Shown: in pieces, positions 54,902-63,473 of the stretch
How positions within the stretch are numbered: position 1 is the stretch's first letter
Layout: every line of letters begins with the position of its first letter
Source of the DNA: Ferruginibacter sp. HRS2-29
GTDB lineage: Bacteria; Bacteroidota; Bacteroidia; Chitinophagales; Chitinophagaceae
NCBI RefSeq assembly: GCF_024343615.1
Contig: NZ_RJUB01000125.1
Location: 84,088 to 148,087 of the forward strand
Direction: 5' to 3'
DNA: 64,000 nucleotides
The notes under the pieces: model-generated
Database searches by the model: none
What the model saw: only the letters and a program-made list of their open reading frames with translations
What the model was told of the DNA's origin: nothing
Program-made: the position numbers and the translations under genes

Positions 54902-57355
54902 TTATTTTTCTATGGTAAATGTTTCGGATGCATTGTTCATGCTCACTTTCAGGAAGTAGATGCCATTGGCAAGATCACGCAGCTTGTTCAGGCTTAATGT
55001 GGTGATCCCTTTCTGTACTGAATAAACCTTTTCCAACATCGTTTTACCCGTTGCATCCATCAGCATCAAAGACATCTTACCATTTTCTTTTGCACTAACG
55101 GTAACGGATAACGCTTCTTTGAAAGGATTGGGATATAGCTGCAATACGAAAGTGGCCGACTGCCCGAAACTTACTACTTCTACATTGCTGTAATTATTTT
55201 TACCATCGTTGCCCACAGTTTTTAAACGGTAATAATATTTTCCGCCTTTTGTTCCTCCGGACGAAGGGTCTGCATCAGTGAGGTCGTATATGTTTGAAAG
55301 CCGGCCCTGCGGTTGTATTGTTTTTATTGTTGTGAAATTGATACCATCCGTGCTGCGCTGAATTTCATGAGCACGCAGATTGTCTTCAGTAGCGGTTTTC
55401 CACTGAAGCAGCACATCCCTGCCGGTTTGTTTTGCAGTGAATGAAATAAGCCTTACAGGCAAAACAAAATAGGATTGGTTGACAGAAATATCGTCGATGT
55501 ATGCGCTGAAATCCCCGGTGCCTGCAGCCTGGTCGTACCCTACCATTATCCTGTCGATGATCTTACCATTGCACCAGGTACCGATCTTTGATGTGTTTTT
55601 ATTCCAGGTACCAACTGTTCCCCTACCCGTAGCCGGATGCATGGACACACCATTGGTATCCGTTGCGCCAGCGATGTTGCGGAGGTAAGTACCATCAGTA
55701 AACAACAGATCGAGCGATACGAACCTGCCAAAGGCATTTTCAGGATAAGTCCAGAAATTTAAAGTTGTATACAAGTCAACCGGGATGTTTACATCATACA
55801 CCCTGAAATACGCATTGGAATTGGTAGTGCTGTTATCTCTTCCGCGTACACGCAATGCGGAAGAGCCACGGCGTGGGTTTGCCGCCACCACCGCACATGT
55901 TGGATTACCGGTGTTGGCACCGTAATTGAAAACATTGTTCTTGATATCCGTAGTGCTCACCCATGTTGGCTGTGCATCGATGTCTGTTTCATTGCTGGTG
56001 CGGAAAAATGTAGGCCCGATAGAAAACGGGATCGTCACATTCGTTGTAGGCGCTTCAATTCCTTTCAGCATTTTGGAAACTTTTGAAGTCAGCCGCAGGT
56101 AAAAATCTGATGACAGGTAAGCCCCGTCGGCACTCGTTGTCAAAAAATACTGATTGGTCGGGATCATATCATAACCATCCGCCATCGGCATGATAGCAGT
56201 AGCTTCATCGTATTCATCAAACATGGCTACCTCAACAGTACTGATGCCCATGGATTGCAGGTTGGTGGCCTGTCTCCACATGAACTCCCCTTTGTTCCTC
56301 GACATCTGATTTTTAGCGCCGCCGTTCCAGTTGGACCATGCAAACCCGGGGAAGATCACCGGCTGGTAGGCCATACCGTTAGTATTGCAATAAGCCAGAT
56401 CGGGCACGAGGAAATTTGTCTTGAAATTATCGATCGTCGTCTGGTTGCTGTATGCACCAACACTCCATGGCGAGATCATATTCGCCGCTTTGTAAGTATT
56501 AGTCCAGTTGGCATTGGATGCACCGCTGTTCGTTCTCCAGCCTGTAGGTGTACCGGCTATCACGTAACAGCCCTGCGCTTTGAACCAGTCGATCAGGTCT
56601 TTTTGTATCGCGGCCGAACCGATGATGTGGTTGTAACCGATCCCCCATATCTGCACAACAGGTTTGCCGCCTTGTTTTGCATACATCGGCGATGAGGTGA
56701 ACTGAAGATTCCCCAGCATGTTATTTGTCCAGTCTGCCTTGATAGCGTCAAACCTTTCCTGGTCGGTGCCCGGCACATTTCCCAGTCCGCTGAGGTCATA
56801 CACGAGGTAAAACATCCGGCTGTATTTTTCTGCCGATTTACGCACATGTACCGCGATGCTATCGCGGTTAGCCTTAAACGCAGGATCGATCAACACTTCC
56901 CAGATGAAACGCTGAAATGCAACGCCATCAATACCTTGCTGCTGCATCAGTTGAAAATGTTTATCAGTCACATCTTCCTTATATGCCGAAAACAGCTTCG
57001 CAGCTGTTCCGTCTCCATGAGCGCCTAAATTGGTCTGGAATAAACTTGATGGATTGTATAATGAGAGATCGGGATATGCTTCGAAAGTCAGGTTGGGATT
57101 GGGATTCGGGGCAACACCTGGTTGCGGTGCATTGCCGGGTGCCCAGTGTGTCCAGCGATCGATCGGCGATTCGTCGCCTGTAGCGGTAAACCAACCCTGG
57201 TAACCACAAACCACTTTACCGATTATGGAACCGGGGTCTACCGGTGCCTGCGCCAGCGTCTTTGTACTTAATAAAAAAGTAAACAGGACTATCGCACATA
57301 CACGGATAATATTTCTGAAAAACAGAACAGTTAGTTCAGATAAGGGTTTTCTCAT
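54902..57355 (-). CDS. T9SS-secreted glycoside hydrolase, GH71/99-like (817 aa)
   Basis: A long signal peptide (about residues 1-35, ending TLA-Q) precedes a TIM-barrel-type catalytic domain (about 40-430). That domain begins VVCGYQGWF...RWTHW, a hallmark of GH71/99-like proteins. The motif FDEYDEATAI at residues 379-388 matches the paired-glutamate position of GH99 endo-alpha-mannosidases (candidate Glu381 and Glu384). A beta-sandwich, perhaps carbohydrate-binding, spans about 440-640. An FN3-like domain (about 645-735) and a type A sorting domain (QLYPNPFKEAL, about 740-817) follow. The sorting domain is more divergent than in the giants, and the shared cassette is absent. Role inferred: cleavage of a mannan-like or similar glycan at the cell surface. 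It is probably the first gene of an operon with the 2018-residue giant. Exact substrate is unknown. Confidence 0.85.
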   Translation of the reverse strand: MRKPLSELTVLFFRNIIRVCAIVLFTFLLSTKTLAQAPVDPGSIIGKVVCGYQGWFTATGDESPIDRWTHWAPGNAPQPGVAPNPNPNLTFEAYPDLSLYNPSSLFQTNLGAHGDGTAAKLFSAYKEDVTDKHFQLMQQQGIDGVAFQRFIWEVLIDPAFKANRDSIAVHVRKSAEKYSRMFYLVYDLSGLGNVPGTDQERFDAIKADWTNNMLGNLQFTSSPMYAKQGGKPVVQIWGIGYNHIIGSAAIQKDLIDWFKAQGCYVIAGTPTGWRTNSGASNANWTNTYKAANMISPWSVGAYSNQTTIDNFKTNFLVPDLAYCNTNGMAYQPVIFPGFAWSNWNGGAKNQMSRNKGEFMWRQATNLQSMGISTVEVAMFDEYDEATAIMPMADGYDMIPTNQYFLTTSADGAYLSSDFYLRLTSKVSKMLKGIEAPTTNVTIPFSIGPTFFRTSNETDIDAQPTWVSTTDIKNNVFNYGANTGNPTCAVVAANPRRGSSALRVRGRDNSTTNSNAYFRVYDVNIPVDLYTTLNFWTYPENAFGRFVSLDLLFTDGTYLRNIAGATDTNGVSMHPATGRGTVGTWNKNTSKIGTWCNGKIIDRIMVGYDQAAGTGDFSAYIDDISVNQSYFVLPVRLISFTAKQTGRDVLLQWKTATEDNLRAHEIQRSTDGINFTTIKTIQPQGRLSNIYDLTDADPSSGGTKGGKYYYRLKTVGNDGKNNYSNVEVVSFGQSATFVLQLYPNPFKEALSVTVSAKENGKMSLMLMDATGKTMLEKVYSVQKGITTLSLNKLRDLANGIYFLKVSMNNASETFTIEK

Positions 57356-57488
57356 GCATTTATTTTCAGCTGTTAGATATTGAACCGTTTTTTTTCAATG
57401 GACATATTATGATAAGCCAATCGAAAAATTACTACAGGGGTGTTAACGGATTATCGTTCGCTTAAATTATAAGTACATGGAAAAAAAA

Positions 57489-57506
57489 GTTTGATAAATA
57501 TCAAAC
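57489..57506. promoter_or_regulatory. FNR/CRP-like palindromic operator, site 1
   Basis: GTTTGATAAATATCAAAC is a perfect 8-bp inverted repeat around AA. Its core TTGAT-N4-ATCAA equals the classical FNR box. It is 134 bp upstream of the glycosidase start codon. Crp/Fnr-family regulators are common in this phylum. Binding is inferred. Confidence 0.6.
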
Positions 57507-57569
57507 AACAATATATAATAATTTATATTTCAATCATTTATAACCTAATCAGGTGAAATACTTTTAAGC

Positions 57570-57581
57570 TGATAAATATCA
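57570..57581. promoter_or_regulatory. FNR/CRP-like palindromic operator, site 2
   Basis: TGATAAATATCA is an exact second copy of the 12-bp core found at 57492-57503, 78 bp away; the extended half sites are CTGAT and ATCAA. Two copies of a 12-bp palindrome in one intergenic region are unlikely by chance, even in AT-rich DNA. Confidence 0.55.
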
Positions 57582-57767
57582 ATTGATTTTGTTAAAGTGT
57601 ATTAAACTCAAGAATTATCAATGTTTTGCAACTAATTCAGTGCAATTTTTCGCCTTGGATCTTTCTTTGTAATCAGTTCGGGAATGTGCAAAGAATGACC
57701 ATTTTTTAGATTAGAAAGATCAAACAAGACATAAGAGAATAAAGCAAAATGAAGTATGGGAAGTACA

Positions 57768-57799
57768 CAAAAAAAAGAACCCCGCATTTTGCGGGGTTC
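57768..57799 (-). terminator. Rho-independent terminator of the beta-barrel receptor gene
   Basis: On the minus strand the 10-bp stem GAACCCCGCA / TGCGGGGTTC with a 3-base loop is followed by about nine T. It lies 38 bp past the stop codon at 57837. Confidence 0.95.
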
Positions 57800-57836
57800 C
57801 CTGCTTCCTTATTCTTTTATTTAATATTCCTGATTT

Positions 57837-60311
57837 CTAATTTCCCCCCGGTCCGTTTCCACTGCTCTGTGTCCTCTTATTCTCTTCGTCGATCGAATTC
57901 TTACGCTGACGGGCTGCTTTCACCTGGCTGTTACCGAAGCGGTAGCTGAAGTTGATCTTGAATTGACGGCTCTCCCAACGTCCGCTGGCCCTGCCGTATG
58001 TACCCGTGAAGTTGGTTTCGCCACTCCATTTCAATGTGTGGAAAATATCACTTACGGTTGTTTTCACATTCGCTTTTCCTTTGAACAATGTTTTGGCCAG
58101 GCCTCCGTCTACACTATACATCGCTTTTGATTTGAACACACCCTGCCAGATGGCAGGTGAGTTGTAGAAACCGCTGATCTCCGCCGTGAAGCCTTTACCC
58201 AGCTTGAAACTATTCTGCATGTAATAACTCAATGCAAAAACGTCCTGGTTGATCTTACGATCGCCACCGCCAAAATCTGCCTTGTACAAAGAATAGTAAG
58301 AGTTCATGTTAACAAAGAAACTATACCATTTGTAAGAAAAAGGATAGCTGACATTCAGGCTGATGATATCCTGCGTGGCAAGATTTTTCTTCGTCATGAA
58401 TGCTTTTGAACTTTCCGTGGTATCAGGTATCTGTGCAAAAATATCTTTTACATGGCTGTAGTTCAACGTAGTGTTCAGTTTGTACATGTAAGTATGTGTG
58501 ATGCCGAAACTGTTGGTATACTGTGGTTTCAACTGGGTATTCCCTTTCATGTAGGTATAATCGTTCAGCTTGAATTCGAACGGGTTCAGATCCTGGTAAG
58601 CAGGCCTGTCGATACGGCGGCTGTAGGTGATGTTGAACATGCTCTTAGGATTCTTGTTGAAAGTGATCGCCGCACTCGGAAAGAAATCCGTGTAGTTGCG
58701 GTGGATGCTCGAATCGAAAGGCATATCAAATTTTCCGCTCTGTGGGTTCCATTGCGTACCGGTTGAAGCTCCTTTAGAATCTGTATTTTCAATACGCAAA
58801 CCAGCCTGTAACATGAACCCCTTGAATGCACGGTTGTAGTTCACATATCCGGCATTGATATTTTCTTTGTACACAAAACGGTTGCTGCGGCCGGTATCCA
58901 ATACCTGCGGACTTGCTGGCGTGAGGCCATTTACATTGTAACGACCGAAATCATTGTCTGTTTTCACATAGCCTATTTTACCTCCATAACTCAGCTTACC
59001 CTGCTTGAAATTCTGTTCGTAATCCACTTTGAGTGAAGCGATATCGATATTCGTTGGCGCAATCATATTATATACGTTTGCATACAAAAAAGTATGCGTC
59101 GGTAACGAATAATAAACGTTGGGCTGAAACTGGTTGCTGCGCAAATTGAAGAAGCCGTAATCCGCGTCGATATTCAATTCGCTGCCACCTGGTTTTGCAT
59201 AGCGGTAGTTACCGTTGAAATTCACATTGGAACGTTTCATCTTATTATCGCTGCTCGCTTCCAATACTTTTACCAATTGTCCGGTATTTTGCGCTCCTAT
59301 GTAAGTAGGCCCATTGCTCATGAAATGATTATCGGAAATATTCCCGTTGATCACCACGCCGATGGTACTTTTTGCATTCAGGAAATAATCTGCACCCGCT
59401 TTGAAATTATGTCCCTTGTTGTAGGATTTCATTTTATTCACCTGGTCAAATGTAGAGTCAGCCTGCGTCCTGTACATCTGCATACTATTGGCATAAATAC
59501 CCTGGTTGTAATTGTAGTTACCAAAAATGTTGGTGTATTTGTTACGGTTGTTCAATGAGATCCCACCATTGTATTTAGCGTAGGTGCCGATGTTGTAACC
59601 ACCGTTGATAGAACCATTGGTACCATAAGATTTATTCTTTTTCAACCGGATGTTGATGATACCTGCATTACCGGCCGCTTCATATTTTGCAGATGGGTTG
59701 GTGATGATCTCAAAAGATTCTATCTGGGCAGACTGCAGGGATTTCAGGTAGTTCGCAAGGTCTTGTCCGCTCAGCGGGCTTGGCTTACCATCGATATAAA
59801 CCTGTACACCGTTCTTACCGCTAAGGCTGAGGTTATCGTCTTTATCCACCATTACCCCCGGCGATTTGCGGAGCAATTCCAATGCATCGTTTCCAACCGC
59901 GTTGGTAGTACCTTCCACGTTCACGATCATCTTATCGGCTTTCACTTCCACGATCGGTTTTTTGGAAGTAACAGTTACAGCAGCCAGATCCGCAGATTGT
60001 TTTCTGAGGTTGATCGCTGGTACGGCAACATCATCATTTCCAACCGTTACAGCTGAAGAAATAAAGGGGGTGTATCCCACGTGGCTGGTACTCACACGGT
60101 ATTCGCCGGCCGTGATATTGTTGAATTCAAACCCGCCATTTTCATTGGTGGGGGCATATTTTACTACGGACGAATCTTTAGAACGTAATAAGGAAACGGT
60201 CACTCCTTTTTTTGCTTTTCCATTCTCATCTTTAACGGAACCGTTGATCTTTTGTGCTTTCGCTACGACTGTAAACAGGAAACATAGGAGCACGAGGGTA
60301 AACTTTTGCAT
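57837..60311 (-). CDS. Outer-membrane beta-barrel receptor, TonB-dependent-like (OMP_b-brl_3 type)
   Basis: I start at the ATG at 60311, which opens directly on a signal peptide (MQKFTLVLLCFLFTVVAKAQ). An upstream ATG at 60335 would overlap the likely -7 promoter box. From the chosen start there are 824 residues: a carboxypeptidase-regulatory-like domain (about 22-105), a TonB plug-like domain (about 105-215; ELLRKSPGVMVDKDDNLSLSGKNG, IYIDGKPSPL-type loop) and a long barrel (about 220-800) rich in aromatic beta-strands. The barrel includes the SRRIDRPAYQDLNPF phrase typical of the outer-membrane beta-barrel-3 family. A charged tail (RQRKNSIDEENKRTQ) and a Gly/Asn end follow. Transport substrate is unknown. 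It stands alone, with its own promoter and a strong terminator. Confidence 0.88.
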   Translation of the reverse strand: MQKFTLVLLCFLFTVVAKAQKINGSVKDENGKAKKGVTVSLLRSKDSSVVKYAPTNENGGFEFNNITAGEYRVSTSHVGYTPFISSAVTVGNDDVAVPAINLRKQSADLAAVTVTSKKPIVEVKADKMIVNVEGTTNAVGNDALELLRKSPGVMVDKDDNLSLSGKNGVQVYIDGKPSPLSGQDLANYLKSLQSAQIESFEIITNPSAKYEAAGNAGIINIRLKKNKSYGTNGSINGGYNIGTYAKYNGGISLNNRNKYTNIFGNYNYNQGIYANSMQMYRTQADSTFDQVNKMKSYNKGHNFKAGADYFLNAKSTIGVVINGNISDNHFMSNGPTYIGAQNTGQLVKVLEASSDNKMKRSNVNFNGNYRYAKPGGSELNIDADYGFFNLRSNQFQPNVYYSLPTHTFLYANVYNMIAPTNIDIASLKVDYEQNFKQGKLSYGGKIGYVKTDNDFGRYNVNGLTPASPQVLDTGRSNRFVYKENINAGYVNYNRAFKGFMLQAGLRIENTDSKGASTGTQWNPQSGKFDMPFDSSIHRNYTDFFPSAAITFNKNPKSMFNITYSRRIDRPAYQDLNPFEFKLNDYTYMKGNTQLKPQYTNSFGITHTYMYKLNTTLNYSHVKDIFAQIPDTTESSKAFMTKKNLATQDIISLNVSYPFSYKWYSFFVNMNSYYSLYKADFGGGDRKINQDVFALSYYMQNSFKLGKGFTAEISGFYNSPAIWQGVFKSKAMYSVDGGLAKTLFKGKANVKTTVSDIFHTLKWSGETNFTGTYGRASGRWESRQFKINFSYRFGNSQVKAARQRKNSIDEENKRTQSSGNGPGGN

Positions 60312-60332
60312 GTTAATTTTTGTATTTGGATG

Positions 60333-60340
60333 CAAATGTA
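60333..60340 (-). promoter_or_regulatory. -7 box (TACATTTG) of the beta-barrel receptor gene
   Basis: The minus strand reads TACATTTG, matching the Bacteroidota TAnnTTTG element, 22 bp before the chosen start codon. A good -33 TTTG partner is not at the ideal distance. If correct, transcription begins inside the longer frame and supports the 60311 start. Confidence 0.5.
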
Positions 60341-60408
60341 TATTCCTTGTTACATTTCCATGACAATTATATAGTCAAGTGGGTGTTTGGGTTGATGAAA
60401 GGTTATTC

Positions 60409-60495
60409 GTTGAAAGTTGAAGGTTGAAGGTTGAAGGTTGAAGGTTCAAAGCTGAAGAATCAACTTTCAACCTTCAACCTTCAACCTTCAACTTT
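60409..60495. repeat. Inverted pair of GTTGAAG heptamer arrays
   Basis: A run of about five AAGGTTG heptamers (60409-60446) faces its reverse complement (60461-60495). This gives an almost perfect 30-bp stem with a loop of about 18 bases, followed by eight T on the plus strand. It separates the divergent receptor genes and could block transcription between them. Confidence 0.85.
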
Positions 60496-60497
60496 TT

Positions 60498-60530
60498 TTT
60501 GTCACTATGTTGCAAAAACATCTACCTTTG
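60498..60530 (+). promoter_or_regulatory. Promoter of the small Cys-x-x-Cys protein / receptor unit
   Basis: TTTG at 60498-60501 and TACCTTTG at 60523-60530 with a 21-bp spacer match the Bacteroidota vegetative promoter (TTTG - about 19 - TAnnTTTG). Transcription would begin near 60537, which rules out the longer upstream frame start at 60431. Confidence 0.6.
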
Positions 60531-60556
60531 CCCTGTTGGCAAACAAGACACATATA

Positions 60557-60865
60557 TTGATCAGGCAATCGGCGGCAGCACTTTTCCTGCTGTTGTTCAT
60601 AGCGGTGCAGGTTATCAAAAGCAGCCATACGCATGAATACCTGGTAAAAAAAGACGTCGGCCATTACTCCATTTCAACGGTAACGCATCCCTGCCCTATC
60701 TGCGATTTTGATTTCGCAAAGGATAAGGATTTTGCCTGTCAGTCGTTTGACATCGTACCACCTCCTGTGGTCATCACGGGAATTTTTCAGCATCCACAGA
60801 TGCTCATTACTTCTATCGGCACCACTTCCGCCGGCCGGGGACCACCGGTTTCTTTTTTTCTTTAA
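60557..60865 (+). CDS. Small exported protein with CPIC motif, upstream of a TonB receptor
   Basis: The frame is open from 60431, but its first residues are a translation of the heptamer array and would lie before the predicted promoter. The first sensible start inside the transcript is TTG at 60557; no ATG is available. This gives 103 residues with a hydrophobic N-terminus (IRQSAAALFLLLFIAVQVI) that is a signal peptide or membrane anchor. A His-rich SSHTHEY, then HPCPICDFDF (Cys-x-x-Cys) and a Pro-rich C-terminal half follow. The HTH and CPIC motifs could bind a metal. It lies 218 bp before a TonB-dependent receptor on the same strand, so a helper role in metal or metal-complex uptake is plausible but unproven. 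I do not recognise the family. Confidence 0.6.
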   Translation: MIRQSAAALFLLLFIAVQVIKSSHTHEYLVKKDVGHYSISTVTHPCPICDFDFAKDKDFACQSFDIVPPPVVITGIFQHPQMLITSIGTTSAGRGPPVSFFL

Positions 60866-60907
60866 GCATTAAAATTGATTGTGGCATTGCTTCCGCAATC
60901 GGCTATG

Positions 60908-61058
60908 TTTAGTCAATAGTGAATAGTCAATAGTCAAACCTTCAAAGTTTATATATAAACCGATGTTTTGACTTTTGAAACTCTTAAAGTATGCTCTTCC
61001 AATCAAGTAACATACTTCAATGGTTTGACTATTGACTATTCACTATTCACTATTGACT
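60908..61058. repeat. Inverted pair of TAGTCAA / TAGTGAA word arrays
   Basis: The left array (60908-60940) and right array (61022-61058) are reverse complements over about 29 bp, with a loop of about 80 bases containing the palindrome GTTTATATATAAAC (60947-60960). The right array continues as ATTCACTC octamers up to the start codon at 61084. It sits between the small CPIC gene and the receptor gene, where it could tune read-through. A further hairpin (GATTGTGG / CCGCAATC, 60874-60897) precedes it. Confidence 0.8.
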
Positions 61059-61083
61059 CATTCACTCATTCACACATTCACTC

Positions 61084-63471
61084 ATGAAAAAAATACTGAT
61101 TCTCATCATCATCACCATCATAACCCAAACCTCTTTCGCAAACGTTTTGCAGGGAACATTTTCAGGCAAGATAACAGATGCCAAAACCGGCGCTGCTATT
61201 GAAGGTGCTACTATTTATATTTCAGACCTCAAAACCGGTAGCAGCACCAATTCAGCCGGTAATTTCACCTTTCGCAACATTTCTGAAGGGAGCCATCTGG
61301 TGGAAATTTCTCATATCGGTTACAGCACCATTGTAGAAACGGTGATGATCAGCGGCGATACAAGGAAAGATTTTATTCTCGGCGAAGCCGTGATAGAAAA
61401 CAATGCCGTGGTGGTAACGGGTGTAACCGGCGCCACACAAACCAAAAAAGTTCCGTTTTCTGTAGAAGTGTTGCGCAGCAAAGATTTCTTTCAGAACACT
61501 TCTACCAATATCATTGAATCCCTGACGAAGATCGGCGGTGTGACTACATTGGCTACCGGCCCTGCCATCAGCAAGCCGGTTATCCGCGGACTTAGTTACA
61601 ACCGCGTACTTACCATCAACGATGGCGTACGCCAGGAAGGCCAGCAATGGGGCGATGAGCATGGCATTGAAGTGGATGAGGCAAGCGTCAATAAAATTGA
61701 AGTATTGAAAGGGCCGGCTTCCATCATTTACGGAAGTGATGCATTGGCAGGTGTGGTAAATATCATCACCAACGTTCCCGTTCCGGCAAATACGATCAAA
61801 GCTAATATCAGCAGCAATTACCAGAGCAACAACAGGCTCCGCTCTCTCAACGCCAATATCGGCGGTAATAAAAACGGGTTCAACTGGAATATCTATTCTT
61901 CCAACAAAGCTGCCGCGGATTATAAGAATAAATACGACGGTTATGTTTTCAATTCAAAATTCAAAGAAAATAATTTAGGTGGTTATGTGGGATACAATGG
62001 CAACTGGGGTTACAGCCATGTATTAGTGAGCAATTTCGATCTTACCGCAGGACTGGTGGAAGGCGAACGCGATGAAGATGGTTATTTTATCAAACCCGTT
62101 GCAGGCGGTGGTGAAACAAGGGCTACCGATGCCGATTTTAAAAGTACCACGCCGCAGATTCCTTTTCAGCATATCAGGCATTTCAAGATCGCTACCGACA
62201 ACAATATCAAATTCGGAAAAAACAATCTCACTTTCAATATCGGGTTTCAGCAAAACAGGCGGGAAGAGTTCGGCAACATTGATGATCTTTCTGAAAGAGC
62301 TTTGTTCTTCAATTTAAAAACCATCACCTACACCGGGCAGTTTCATTTTGCAGAAAAAAATGGCTGGAAAACTTCTATCGGGGTGAATGGGATGCAGCAG
62401 AATAATAAGAACCAGGGGGTGGAGCAATTGATACCGGATTACGACCTGTTTGATTTTGGTACATATGTTTACAGTAAAAAAACGATCCGGAAAGTAACGG
62501 TAAGTGGCGGGCTGCGCTATGATACCAGGAATGTAGATGTGAAAAACCTGATGGATGGGACGGATGTAAAAGGTGATGCGTTCAAAAAATCATTCTCCAA
62601 TGTTTCGGGAAGCCTGGGGCTGGCTGCGGATGTTACTGATAAACTAAACCTGAAATTCAATGTAGCAAGGGCTTTCAGGGCACCAAGCATTCCTGAGCTG
62701 GCGTCTAACGGGGCTCACGAAGGAACTATCCGCTACGAATATGGCGACCGCAACCTGAAAAGTGAAACGAGCCTGCAGATCGATGGAGGAGCTACCTATG
62801 CTACAGAGCATGTATCTTTAGGCATATCAGCATTTTACAACGCCTTCAATAATTTTATTTTTTACAAAAAACTGGAAAATGTGGGCGGCGGCGATTCTAC
62901 CGTCAATGTTGATGGCGAAGAACTGGATGCCTTCAAATTTGATCAGCGCAAAGCGGCATTGGCGGGACTGGAAGCGACACTGGACATTCATCCCCACCCA
63001 CTCGACTGGCTGCATGTGCTCAACACCTTTTCTTATGTAAGCGGAAGATTGAAGGAACCGATAGAAGGCACGAAGTACCTGCCCTTCATCCCGGCAGCTA
63101 AATTATCGACAGAGTTCAGGGCATCTTTCAACAAGCTATCAAATGTTTTGCGGAATGCATATCTGAAATTTGAGATTGACAATACATTTGCACAAAATGA
63201 TGCTTTCACCGCTTTCAATACCGAAACGGCCAGCAAGGGCTACACTTTGTTGAATGCGGGAATAGGTACGGATGTAACGACAAAGAACAATAAGACCATT
63301 TTCAGTATCAGCCTGAGTGGCATCAACCTGGGCGATGTAGCTTACCAGAACCATCTCAGCAGGCTGAAATATGGCCCTGAAAACCTGGCAACAGGAAGAA
63401 CGGGCGTGTATAACATGGGAAGGAATTTCAGTGTGAAAGTGAATGTGCCATTGAGTTTCGACTGGAAGTAA
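61084..63471 (+). CDS. TonB-dependent receptor (795 aa), possibly for a metal or metal complex
   Basis: The signal peptide is about residues 1-19 (MKKILILIIITIITQTSFA). A carboxypeptidase-regulatory-like domain (about 28-105; GKITDAKTGAAIEGATIYI...SAGNFTF) is followed by a complete TonB plug (about 110-235; SKPVIRGLSYNRVLTINDGVRQEGQQWGDEHG...EVLKGPASIIYGSDALAGVVNI). A 22-strand-type barrel (about 240-795) contains the ARAFRAPSIPEL motif and ends in Phe-Asp-Trp-Lys. The QWGDEHG plug phrase is often seen in Bacteroidota receptors annotated for zinc or copper uptake; this is a weak clue to substrate. Start ATG follows immediately after an ATTCACTC repeat array. The downstream inverted repeat 63474-63557 is the probable transcript end. 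Confidence 0.9.
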   Translation: MKKILILIIITIITQTSFANVLQGTFSGKITDAKTGAAIEGATIYISDLKTGSSTNSAGNFTFRNISEGSHLVEISHIGYSTIVETVMISGDTRKDFILGEAVIENNAVVVTGVTGATQTKKVPFSVEVLRSKDFFQNTSTNIIESLTKIGGVTTLATGPAISKPVIRGLSYNRVLTINDGVRQEGQQWGDEHGIEVDEASVNKIEVLKGPASIIYGSDALAGVVNIITNVPVPANTIKANISSNYQSNNRLRSLNANIGGNKNGFNWNIYSSNKAAADYKNKYDGYVFNSKFKENNLGGYVGYNGNWGYSHVLVSNFDLTAGLVEGERDEDGYFIKPVAGGGETRATDADFKSTTPQIPFQHIRHFKIATDNNIKFGKNNLTFNIGFQQNRREEFGNIDDLSERALFFNLKTITYTGQFHFAEKNGWKTSIGVNGMQQNNKNQGVEQLIPDYDLFDFGTYVYSKKTIRKVTVSGGLRYDTRNVDVKNLMDGTDVKGDAFKKSFSNVSGSLGLAADVTDKLNLKFNVARAFRAPSIPELASNGAHEGTIRYEYGDRNLKSETSLQIDGGATYATEHVSLGISAFYNAFNNFIFYKKLENVGGGDSTVNVDGEELDAFKFDQRKAALAGLEATLDIHPHPLDWLHVLNTFSYVSGRLKEPIEGTKYLPFIPAAKLSTEFRASFNKLSNVLRNAYLKFEIDNTFAQNDAFTAFNTETASKGYTLLNAGIGTDVTTKNNKTIFSISLSGINLGDVAYQNHLSRLKYGPENLATGRTGVYNMGRNFSVKVNVPLSFDWK

Positions 63472-63473
63472 TC

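Larger units (their letters stand above)
57356..57836. other. AT-rich control region upstream of the glycosidase operon
   Basis: No gene. It holds two FNR/CRP-like palindromes (57489-57506 and 57570-57581), an AAAAATTACTACAG motif near 57425 and the terminator of the receptor gene (57768-57799). The promoter of the glycosidase gene must lie here, but no standard TAnnTTTG box was found on the minus strand. Confidence 0.5.
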
